A program made the position numbers and the translations under genes. 64,000 nucleotides of DNA from Nocardioides salarius (GTDB lineage Bacteria > Actinomycetota > Actinomycetes > Propionibacteriales > Nocardioidaceae): positions 2,108,001 to 2,172,000 of the forward strand of contig NZ_JAFBBZ010000001.1 of assembly GCF_016907435.1 (NCBI RefSeq). Reading direction: 5' to 3'. Of the stretch, positions 56,939-64,000 are shown in pieces. The notes beneath the pieces are model-generated. The model saw only the letters and a list, made by a program, of their open reading frames with translations, was not told where the DNA came from and did no database searches. Numbering within the stretch: the stretch's first letter is position 1; every line of letters begins with the position of its first letter.

Positions 56939-57661
56939 TCAGGGGCGGGACGGTGACGCGGGTGGTCCGCGCGGGTCGTCCGGTCTGACGCGCGCCGGGC
57001 CTCCTGGGTTCCCCGTCGGCGGGTGGTGCGGGTCACCCGGGGCGGTGTCGTCGTCGACGAGCAGCTCGGCGAGGTGGGCCGCGAGGCGGGCCCGCCCACG
57101 CGAGCAGCGCGACTTCACGGTGCCGGCCGCGACGTCGAGGATGCGTGCCGCCTCGGCCACGGGGTAGCCCTCCATGTCGACCAGCACGATGGCGGCGCGC
57201 TGCTCGGGGCTGATCCGGCCCAGCGCGTCGAGGACCGCGCGGCGCCGCTCGGCCCGCACCGACTGCTCGGCCGGGTCCTCGGTCTCGGCGGTGGCGGTGC
57301 GGGTGTCGCCGCGCTCGTTGTACTCCTCGAGGTCGTCGGGCAGCCGGTCGGTACGCCGCACGCGGGCGGCCCGCAGCCGGTCGAGGCACGCGTTGACGAC
57401 GATGCGGTGCAGCCACGTGGTGACCGCGGCGTCGCCGCGGAAGGAGCCGGCGCGCCGGTAGGCCGCGACCAGGGCATCCTGGAGGCCGTCGGCGGCGTCC
57501 TCGGGCTGGCCGGTCGTGCGCAGCGCCACCGCCCAGAGCCGGTCGCGGTGCCGGCCGAAGAGCTCCCCGAACGCGCCCTCGCGACCGGCGACGTGGGCGG
57601 CCAGCAGGGCGCGGTCGTCGAGCTCGGCGAGCGGGCGCTCGTCCTGGCGGTGCCCCCTCAT
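56939..57661 (-). CDS. sigM: RNA polymerase ECF sigma factor SigM
   Basis: The 240-residue protein has region 2 (AFGELFGRHRDRLWAVALRT, AADGLQDALVAAYRRAGSF, WLHRIVVNACLDRLR) and region 4 (ALGRISPEQRAAIVLVDMEG, VAEAARILDVAAGTVKSRCS). It directs transcription in envelope or redox stress, judged from mycobacterial SigM and the neighbouring trx genes. Its start lies 7 nt after the pseudokinase stop, so it is in the murJ operon. The Pro-rich C-terminal tail is non-conserved. Confidence 0.93.
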   Translation of the reverse strand: MRGHRQDERPLAELDDRALLAAHVAGREGAFGELFGRHRDRLWAVALRTTGQPEDAADGLQDALVAAYRRAGSFRGDAAVTTWLHRIVVNACLDRLRAARVRRTDRLPDDLEEYNERGDTRTATAETEDPAEQSVRAERRRAVLDALGRISPEQRAAIVLVDMEGYPVAEAARILDVAAGTVKSRCSRGRARLAAHLAELLVDDDTAPGDPHHPPTGNPGGPARVRPDDPRGPPASPSRP

Positions 57662-57668
57662 CGCGTGC

Positions 57669-59750
57669 TCATCCGAGCACCCGGATCTCCGAGACCTCGC
57701 CGCGGAAGCCGTCGCCGACGTCGGGCAGCGAGGTGAACCAGATGGTCACGTAGCGGCCCGCGACGGCCTCCTCGAGCTCGATGCTCTCGGTGGAGCCGGC
57801 CGTGACGTCGGCGACCGGATCGAGGTCGGCCACCGCGGTGGGCGCCTCCTCGGTGACGTAGAGCTCGACCTGGGAGCCCTCCCCGACCAGGTCGAGCTCG
57901 ACCGAGCGGACCTCGGCGGCGCTCCCGAGGTCGACGACGAGCCCGACGCCGGTCTTGAGGCCGGCCGGGCCGAGGTCCTGGTTGTACGTGGAGGTGCGCC
58001 AGCTGGTGGCGGGGTCGCCGTCGACCGTGTTCCCGGTGAGCTCGGGGTACTCCTCGGGCGGCTCGGCCTGCGGGTCGAGGTCGGTGACGCTGAGGCCGGT
58101 CAGCGGCTCCGGGGTCGCCGAGGCGGTGGCCGCCGAGCCCGGCGTGGAGGACGCCTCGTCCTCGGGGACGCTGCCCAGCGGGGTGCGCCCGCGCCCCAGG
58201 TTGAAGGCCACGGCCACCGCGACCACCAGCAGCACGCCCGCCAGCAGCAGCGCGGCCAGCCGGAAGGTGCTGCGGCCCGGCACCTGGTCGTCCTCGACGC
58301 CCACGCCCTCGCCGAGGACGCCGCTGCCGGTGTGGGTCATCGACCCGAGGGCGCCCACACCCGTGCCTGTCCCAGTGCCGTGACCAGTGCCGTGACCAGT
58401 GGCGGTGCCGTGGCCGGTCCCGGTGTCCCACGGCCAGTAGTCGCCCGCGCCGGTGGCGGCCGCGGCGCCGGGACGGGGGCGTCGTACGGGACCACCGTCG
58501 GGGGGCTCGGGGGCGAAGAGGGGCCGCGGGGCGGGCTCCTCCAGCGGCGGCGGCGGCGGTCCGGGCACCGGCCGCTGGCTGCGGCCCTCCCGCTCCTCGT
58601 CGTCGTCGTCGAAGGACGGGAGCCCGGCCTGGGTCGGCAGGTCGCCCTCCGGCTCGACGACGGGGCCGGGCTCGGCACCGGCGTCGGTGCCGGTGTCCGT
58701 GTCGGCGTTGTCGATCTCGGTCACCTGAGTCGGTGCGTCCGGCTCCGTCTCCGGTCCGGCGGCGGCGGGCGCCTCGAGCGGCACCGCGACCGTGGGCTCC
58801 TCGGGCTCGTCCGGGACCGGGGTCGTCGGCTCGTCGCGGGGCAGGTCCTCGGCGCGGACCACGCGGGTGGGCTCCACCTCGGGCTCGTCGGCCGGGCGCA
58901 GCCCGAGCTCGGGCACGGCGCTGAAGCGCACCGGGCCGCTGCCGCGCGAGACCAGCCGCTCGACCAGCGACTCGGGGATGCCGGCCGGGTCGCCCACGAA
59001 GTCCTCCAGCGCCGCGGTCAGGCCGCGTGACGACTCGGGGGCCCGCAGGCCGCGACCGCGGCCGGAGAGGTCGAGGACCTCGTCGCAGAGCACGTCGAGC
59101 GGGCGGGGGATGCCGGCCCGCACCTGCCGTGGGCGCAGCACCCGGCCGTGCTCGCGGGGGGCGGAGGGCACCGCGGAGTCCGAGGCGCCGGCCCAGCGGC
59201 CGGTGAGGGCGGCGTAGAGCAGCCCGGCCAGGTCGTCGACGTCGTCCTCGACACGCGGGTCGGGGTTGCCGTGCAGGGCGGCGTCGACGCACCAGCCGAT
59301 GACCCGGATCGAGCCGTGCAGGTCGACCAGGACGTTCTCGGGGTTGAGCCGCCCGTGGGCGACGCCGGCGCCGTGCGCGACGGTGGCGGCCGCGCCGACC
59401 TCGGCCACGATCCAGGCCGCGCGGCGCGGCGAGAGGACCCCGCCGGCGCCGAGCATGATGTCGAGCGACGTGCCGGTGCCCCACTCGTTGACGACGTAGC
59501 AGAGGCCGTCGAGCTCCTCGGCGTCGAGCACCCGCAGGATGTGGGGGTCGAGCACGGTCGCCGAGCGGCGGGCGGCCCGCAGCAGCCCCTCGGAGCGCGG
59601 GTCGTCGGCGGAGATCACGTGCAGCGCCACGTGCCGCTCGAGGATCCGGTCGTGGGCACGCCAGAAGCGCCCGTTCCCGCTCTCGCTGAGCAGGTCGACG
59701 AGGCGGTACCGGCCGGCGAGCAGGTCACCGGGCCGGATCGAGTGAGGCAC
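57669..59750 (-). CDS. Pseudokinase membrane protein associated with MurJ
   Basis: GTG 59750 gives 693 residues. The N-terminal half is a kinase fold (about 1-270) lacking catalytic residues: the Lys position reads HVALHVIS, the HRD loop reads GVAHGRLNPENVLV, and no DFG is present (IRVIGWCVD). A Pro/Glu/Thr-rich linker contains a Gly-His-Thr repeat; a transmembrane helix (about 520-542) and an extracytoplasmic beta-sandwich domain (about 590-690, discoidin-like GDPATSWRTSTYNQDLG) follow. In mycobacteria the equivalent pseudokinase is fused to MviN and, when phosphorylated by PknB, is bound by FhaA. Here it is a separate gene next to murJ. Confidence 0.88.
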   Translation of the reverse strand: MPHSIRPGDLLAGRYRLVDLLSESGNGRFWRAHDRILERHVALHVISADDPRSEGLLRAARRSATVLDPHILRVLDAEELDGLCYVVNEWGTGTSLDIMLGAGGVLSPRRAAWIVAEVGAAATVAHGAGVAHGRLNPENVLVDLHGSIRVIGWCVDAALHGNPDPRVEDDVDDLAGLLYAALTGRWAGASDSAVPSAPREHGRVLRPRQVRAGIPRPLDVLCDEVLDLSGRGRGLRAPESSRGLTAALEDFVGDPAGIPESLVERLVSRGSGPVRFSAVPELGLRPADEPEVEPTRVVRAEDLPRDEPTTPVPDEPEEPTVAVPLEAPAAAGPETEPDAPTQVTEIDNADTDTGTDAGAEPGPVVEPEGDLPTQAGLPSFDDDDEEREGRSQRPVPGPPPPPLEEPAPRPLFAPEPPDGGPVRRPRPGAAAATGAGDYWPWDTGTGHGTATGHGTGHGTGTGTGVGALGSMTHTGSGVLGEGVGVEDDQVPGRSTFRLAALLLAGVLLVVAVAVAFNLGRGRTPLGSVPEDEASSTPGSAATASATPEPLTGLSVTDLDPQAEPPEEYPELTGNTVDGDPATSWRTSTYNQDLGPAGLKTGVGLVVDLGSAAEVRSVELDLVGEGSQVELYVTEEAPTAVADLDPVADVTAGSTESIELEEAVAGRYVTIWFTSLPDVGDGFRGEVSEIRVLG

Positions 59751-59806
59751 TGCGCTCCTTCGCGGGGGCTCGGCAGGTGGACGGGCTTCCGGCCATCGTA
59801 GGGGGG

Positions 59807-61459
59807 TCAGTCGCGCTGCGGGGCGGGGACGCGGCGGGTGAGCGTGCGCAGCACGTCGGTGACCTCGCTCAGGCGCACCAGCCGGGCCAGCACCAGGAAG
59901 AGCGCCACGTCGACGGCACCCACGACCGCCACCCGCAGGCCGGCCATCGCCCGGCTCTCCTCGGGGCCGACCTGGTGCAGCGCCCAGGCGACCAGCCCGG
60001 CCACCGCGGTGCTGAGGGCGACCACCAGCAGCGTGCGCACCACGAAGCGCAGCAGGGCCCGGCCACCGAGACCGCCGATCCGGCGCGAGAGCACGCTCCA
60101 CGAGACGAACGAGCCGACGGCGTACGCCGCCGCGTAGGCCAGCACGAGCGAGGGCGCGGTCGCGGCGGGGCCGGTGGTGAGCACCAGGGCCAGCGCGACC
60201 CCGACGTTGGTCAGCCCCACGGCGCACTGCACGAGGAAGACGGTGCGGGTCTGCTCGAGGGAGTAGAAGCCGCGCAGCACCACGTAGTGGACGGTGAAGA
60301 AGACCAGGCCGGGCCCGAAGAGGGCCAGCGTCGGCACGTAGTTGCCGACGGTGTCGGCCGCGGCGCCGTACCCGAACAGGATGCGGGGCAGGTCGGGGGC
60401 CAGCAGCGGCAGCAGGGCCGCGAACGGCACGATCACCGCCAGCGCGGTGCGCAGCGTCGACGAGAGCGTCTCGCCCAGCGCCCGCAGGTCGTTGCCGGCG
60501 GCGCGGGCCGAGAGCCGCGGCAGGATCGCGGTGGCCAGCGAGACCGTGATGATCGAGTGCGGCACCATCACGATCAGGAACGCGGCCGAGTAGATCGTCG
60601 CGCCGGTGCCGTCGGGGTCGCCGCCGGCCGTGCCGGTCGAGGCCAGGTTGATCACGACCGTGTACGCCGCCTGGTTGACGACCACGAAGCCGACCGTCCA
60701 GCCGCCCAGGCGCAGGGTGTGGCCCAGGCCGGTGCCGCGGAAGTCGAAGCGCGGCACGAACCGGAAGCCGGCGCGGCGCAGGAACGGGAGCAGCACCAGC
60801 AGCTGGAGCACGATGCCCGCGGTCGAGCCCAGGCCCAGCAGCAGCTCCTCGGAGGCGCTGAACCCGGCGAACCGCTCGGACTCGCGTGCGGCGCCGAAGA
60901 CCAGCAGGTAGACCACGAGGGTGGCCACGGCCACGACGTTGTTGGCGATCGGGGCCCACATCATCGGCCCGAACGTGCCGCGGGCGTTGAGGATCTGCCC
61001 GACCAGCACGAACATGCCGTAGAAGAAGACCTGCGGCAGGCAGTAGCGGGCGAAGTCGATCGTCGACTCGCGCACCTCCGGGGGCCAGTCGGTCGTGTAG
61101 AGGCCCACCACCAGGGGCGCGGCCACGACCAGCAGCACCGTCACGGCGGCCAGGAAGAGCCCGGCCAGCGTCACGATCCGGTTGGTGTAGGCCTCGCCGC
61201 CGTCGTCGTCGTGCTGCAGCGCCCGCACCAGCTGGGGCACCAGCACCGCGTTGAACACGCCGCCGGCCAGCAGGATGTAGAGCATGTTCGGGATCGTGTT
61301 GGCGATGTTGAACGCGTCGGCGTGCAGCAGGTTGCCCAGCGCCGCGGCCAGCAGCGAGGCCCGGATGAAGCCGCTGAGGCGCGAGAACGTGGTGCCCGCG
61401 GCCATCACTGCCGACGAGCCGAGGATGCTGGAGCGCTCCTCGTCGGTGCTGGTGCTCAC
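59807..61459 (-). CDS. murJ: Lipid II flippase MurJ/MviN
   Basis: The 550-residue membrane protein starts at GTG 61459, overlapping the DUF6049 stop by 4 nt, and has about 14 transmembrane helices. MurJ hallmarks are SRLSGFIRASLLAAALGNLL, DAFNIANTIPNMLYILLAGG, GVFNAVLVPQLVRAL and ILNARGTFGPMMWAPIANNV. It flips lipid II for peptidoglycan synthesis. It lacks the C-terminal pseudokinase of mycobacterial MviN, which is encoded by the next gene 56 nt downstream. Confidence 0.95.
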   Translation of the reverse strand: MSTSTDEERSSILGSSAVMAAGTTFSRLSGFIRASLLAAALGNLLHADAFNIANTIPNMLYILLAGGVFNAVLVPQLVRALQHDDDGGEAYTNRIVTLAGLFLAAVTVLLVVAAPLVVGLYTTDWPPEVRESTIDFARYCLPQVFFYGMFVLVGQILNARGTFGPMMWAPIANNVVAVATLVVYLLVFGAARESERFAGFSASEELLLGLGSTAGIVLQLLVLLPFLRRAGFRFVPRFDFRGTGLGHTLRLGGWTVGFVVVNQAAYTVVINLASTGTAGGDPDGTGATIYSAAFLIVMVPHSIITVSLATAILPRLSARAAGNDLRALGETLSSTLRTALAVIVPFAALLPLLAPDLPRILFGYGAAADTVGNYVPTLALFGPGLVFFTVHYVVLRGFYSLEQTRTVFLVQCAVGLTNVGVALALVLTTGPAATAPSLVLAYAAAYAVGSFVSWSVLSRRIGGLGGRALLRFVVRTLLVVALSTAVAGLVAWALHQVGPEESRAMAGLRVAVVGAVDVALFLVLARLVRLSEVTDVLRTLTRRVPAPQRD

Positions 61460-63819
61460 GCCTGCTCCTGGGTCGCGTCGGGCTGGGACTGGTCGGGCTG
61501 GGCGCGGGAGGAGGCGCGGGAGGAGGCGCGGGCCGCGCGCACGCGGCGTACGAGCCGGACCACGATGGCGCCCAGCAGCAGCGCCGCCCCGGCACCCATG
61601 ATCAGCCAGATCACCCGGCTCACCTGGGCCGCACGGATCGGCACGACGTCGACGTCGCCGAGCGGCACGTCGTTGACGTCGGTGAGCACCAGGGTCACGT
61701 TGTGCACGCCCTGCTGCTCGGTGGTGGCGCCCAGCAGCACGGTCGTCGAGCTCTCGGGGCCGATCTCGATGCTCTCGGGGACCCGCAGCGTCATCGGCTG
61801 GTCGGAGCGGGCGTCGAGGCGCACCGTCACGGCCTGGTCGAGGTTGTTGGTGATCGTCGCCGGCAGCCGCCCGCTGGCACTCGACAGGGTGACCCCGGGC
61901 GGTGCGCTGACCTCGATCGCGCCCAGCAGGTCGCGCACGTCGTCGGTCGCGGCGCGGGCCGAGCGCAGGGCCGCCGCCCGCGCCGGGCGGGTCAGGAACG
62001 AGGCGGTGGGGTAGGCGGTCGCCGAGACCACCGAGCCGACCCGGTCGTTGAAGGTGAGCAGGTCCTGCAGGTGCTGGCCGGCCTCGACGAGCTCGGTGAC
62101 GGCGGCGAGGTCGGTGGGCCCGAGCTCGGCCTCGCGCTGGCTGTCGGGGTAGCGCAGCTCGTCGGGGTCCACGGGCAGGGGACGGCGCCCGGCCGTCGCC
62201 TCGGCGACCGTGTCGAGGTCGACCCACGAGGTGCCTAGCCCCTCGAAGAAGGCGGTGCCGTCGCCGTCGGGCACCCAGCCCAGCGGCAGGGTCAGCACCA
62301 GCGGGGAGCGCCGACCGGTGTCGAGCAGCCGCACGGCGGCCTCGCTCAGCACCCGCTGGCGCAGCGCGAGCGTCGAGAGCCGATCACCCGGGCTCGGCCC
62401 GCCGTCGGCGGCACCCGAGGACGACAGCACCACCGTGCGGTCGTCGACGGAGACCACGGTGGGCAGCGGGTCGACGGCCCGCTGGCCGTCGAGCATCCGG
62501 TCGGTGAGCAGGATCGTCTCGTCCTCGCGGGCCTCGGCCAGCGTCTCCAGGGGCAGGAAGCCGAGCGGGGAGGCGAGCGCCGGGCTCGTGGTGAGCTCGA
62601 CGCCCTCGAGCTCGGATCCCGCGCGCCGGCGGGCCGAGCGGTAGAGCTCGGGGGACAGGCGCGCGGCGGCGGCGACGTCGAGGTCGCCGTACGGCAGCGC
62701 CAGCACCTGCGAGCCCGGCCGCACCGCCGCGCCGAGCGCGTCGAGCCAGTCGCCGGCGTCGCGGGCCAGCTGCTCGGCCTCGGGGTCGAGCTCGGAGAGC
62801 GCCTCCTCGTCGAGGCGCGGGGGCACGGTGCTGCGCTCGGTCGGCCCCGGCGCGGTCGGGTCGGCGTCCTCGGGGGCCGGATCCGTCTCCGGGGCGACCG
62901 GGGAGTCGTCGGCGCCCGGCGTGCCGGTCGGCTCCGTCTGGTCGCCGTCGGGGGCGTCGGGGTCGGCCGGGTCGATCGTCGGCTCGATGGAGCGCGGCGG
63001 GTTGCCGGCGGCCAACCGGCTCGCGGCGTCGACCACCGCCGGGTCGACCAGCCAGGTCAGGGAGGCGTCGTCGGCGCCGGCACCGAGGTCGACGAGCTCG
63101 GTGAGCGCCCCGCCGGGGGCCAGGGCCCGCTCCCACGACTCGAGGCCGGCGACCCGGCCCTGCGCGTCGTGCAGCACCCGCTTGCGCAGCGGGACCACCA
63201 CCGAGACCCGCAGGCTGCGGTCCTCGCCGCCGACCCAGGGCAGGAACGTGCGGGCGCGGCCGTCGGCGTTGAGGTCGCGTCCCGCGGCGTCCTGGCCCAG
63301 CGCGTGCACCCCGAACCAGTAGACGCCGCGCTCGTCGACGTCGAGGCGCGACCGGGCCACGGTGAAGGAGTAGTCGGCCGACTCGCCGGGCTCGAGGGTC
63401 TCGATCGTCGCGTACGGGCCGGGGTCGGTGACCCGGGCGCCGACGAAGTCGCGCACCGGGGTCCTGCGCGCCTCGCTGAGGTCGGCGGGCGTCGTCAGCG
63501 CGGTGTCGCCGAGGAAGGGGTAGAGATTGACGGTGGTCCAGGTCTCGTCGTCGACGTTGGTGACGGTGCCGCTGACCTCGATGGGGCCCGAGCGGGGCAG
63601 CTCGCCGGGGGTCAGCGACTCGATCGTGACGCTGAGCGGCTCCCGGTCGCCCTCGTCGGCGGCGGCGGCGTACGACGCCTGGACCGGCGCGACGAGTCCG
63701 CCGGCCGTGCTCATCGCCACCACGACGCCCGCGACGCCGCCGGCCACCAGCCGTCCGGCACCCCCGCGTCGACCGTGCCGGGCCCCGGGGGCAGGGCGCA
63801 GTGAGCGGGGGAGGACCAC
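61456..63819 (-). CDS. DUF6049 extracytoplasmic membrane protein
   Basis: The 787-residue protein has an N-terminal signal or anchor (about 22-50), a large extracytoplasmic body with immunoglobulin-like segments (PLSVTIESLTPGELPRSGPI, VSGTVTNVDDETWTTVNLYP), a Pro/Asp-rich disordered insert (about 275-340), and a C-terminal transmembrane helix (about 730-752; VIWLIMGAGAALLLGAIVVR) with a basic tail. DUF6049 is the Rv3909-like gene upstream of mviN; function is unknown, and an envelope role is inferred. TACAGT lies 6 nt before GTG 63819, indicating a leaderless transcript. Confidence 0.88.
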   Translation of the reverse strand: MVLPRSLRPAPGARHGRRGGAGRLVAGGVAGVVVAMSTAGGLVAPVQASYAAAADEGDREPLSVTIESLTPGELPRSGPIEVSGTVTNVDDETWTTVNLYPFLGDTALTTPADLSEARRTPVRDFVGARVTDPGPYATIETLEPGESADYSFTVARSRLDVDERGVYWFGVHALGQDAAGRDLNADGRARTFLPWVGGEDRSLRVSVVVPLRKRVLHDAQGRVAGLESWERALAPGGALTELVDLGAGADDASLTWLVDPAVVDAASRLAAGNPPRSIEPTIDPADPDAPDGDQTEPTGTPGADDSPVAPETDPAPEDADPTAPGPTERSTVPPRLDEEALSELDPEAEQLARDAGDWLDALGAAVRPGSQVLALPYGDLDVAAAARLSPELYRSARRRAGSELEGVELTTSPALASPLGFLPLETLAEAREDETILLTDRMLDGQRAVDPLPTVVSVDDRTVVLSSSGAADGGPSPGDRLSTLALRQRVLSEAAVRLLDTGRRSPLVLTLPLGWVPDGDGTAFFEGLGTSWVDLDTVAEATAGRRPLPVDPDELRYPDSQREAELGPTDLAAVTELVEAGQHLQDLLTFNDRVGSVVSATAYPTASFLTRPARAAALRSARAATDDVRDLLGAIEVSAPPGVTLSSASGRLPATITNNLDQAVTVRLDARSDQPMTLRVPESIEIGPESSTTVLLGATTEQQGVHNVTLVLTDVNDVPLGDVDVVPIRAAQVSRVIWLIMGAGAALLLGAIVVRLVRRVRAARASSRASSRAQPDQSQPDATQEQA

Positions 63820-63825
63820 GCCCCG

Positions 63826-63852
63826 ACTGTAGTGGGGGCCGGCACCTAGACT
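63826..63852. promoter_or_regulatory. Divergent leaderless promoters for DUF6049 and pcnA
   Basis: The minus-strand TACAGT (63831-63826) is 6 nt before the DUF6049 GTG. The plus-strand TAGACT (63847-63852) is 8 nt before the GTG of the tRNA nucleotidyltransferase. Both match TANNNT and predict transcripts starting at or near the start codons within a 41-bp divergent gap. Confidence 0.5.
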
Positions 63853-63860
63853 GTCGGCCC

Positions 63861-64000
63861 GTGCCCCACGACGAGCCCGCCCCCCTCAGCATGGTCGAGG
63901 TGCAGCGATCGGTCGCCGCCGAGCTCGACCGCATCGCTCCCGTCATCGACGAGCTCGGCCGTCGCTTCACCGAGGCCGGCCACGAGATCGCGCTGGTCGG
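63861..64000 (+). CDS. pcnA: CCA tRNA nucleotidyltransferase (partial, N-terminus)
   Basis: GTG 63861 opens a frame to the window end encoding VPHDEPAPLSMVEVQRSVAA and DELGRRFTEAGHEIALVG. The final segment is the start of the nucleotidyltransferase domain, where GHEIALVGG normally leads to a GSVRD metal site. This and the position beside DUF6049 and murJ match the mycobacterial pcnA gene (Rv3907c). The catalytic residues lie outside the window. Confidence 0.75.
   Translation, partial: MPHDEPAPLSMVEVQRSVAAELDRIAPVIDELGRRFTEAGHEIALV

Overview
The window is a very GC-rich chromosomal segment of an actinobacterium. Actinobacterial marker genes (crgA, fhaA/fhaB, a gyrA-linked DUF3566 gene, a DLW-39-type small protein, a SigM/MurJ cluster) and the origin gene order support this. 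Gene style and order suggest the family Nocardioidaceae (Nocardioides or a relative), but this is an inference made without a database search.

Left accessory region (1-12 kb): a minus-strand operon encodes an NCS2 permease with uracil-type signature residues, a three-subunit molybdenum hydroxylase of the CoxM/S/L type (large subunit frameshifted), a CoxG-like protein and the start of an amidase. A PucR-type regulator precedes it. Running divergently from the regulator are three overlapping genes of the FdrA/DUF1116/DUF2877 set, the acylurea carbamoyltransferase family (AllF/AllG/AllH). Together they look like an oxidative N-heterocycle (pyrimidine or purine) catabolic island that may end in phosphorolysis of an acylurea to carbamoyl phosphate. 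A frameshifted ceramidase-like remnant and tRNA-Leu follow.

Growth and division region (13-30 kb): fhaA-fhaB-pstP-rodA-pbpA-pknA-pknB form a translationally coupled operon for serine/threonine phosphorylation and peptidoglycan synthesis. Next come a DUF881 gene, a CrgA-like gene with an apparent internal duplication, a rhomboid protease, a cyclophilin, an 11-residue-repeat protein, an acyltransferase, a patatin, a DUF3817 protein, SURF1 and a GntR/FadR regulator with a palindromic operator. The crgA-rhomboid gap holds five DnaA-box-like sites spaced near helical turns, followed by an array of 22-bp repeats in both orientations.

Origin region (30-54 kb): hydroxylase, lipoprotein and pRiA4b-type genes lead into tRNA-Ala, a 41-residue DLW-39-like gene, tRNA-Ile, DUF3566, gyrA, gyrB, DUF721, recF, gnd, dnaN and dnaA, all on the minus strand. 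Divergently follow rpmH, rnpA, yidD, yidC, jag, rsmG, parA and parB. Three parS sites lie around rsmG and parA, two of them inside parA coding sequence, and consensus DnaA boxes sit just upstream of parA.

Right region (51-64 kb): plsC, an aminotransferase, a GNAT gene, trxA, trxB, an anti-sigma-like gene, sigM, a pseudokinase, murJ and DUF6049 are followed by the divergent start of a tRNA nucleotidyltransferase. The order resembles the Mycobacterium tuberculosis origin flank, but cwlM is not seen in its usual place. The separate pseudokinase next to murJ and the FhaA gene at 13 kb suggest a phosphorylation-dependent MurJ control module split over both flanks.
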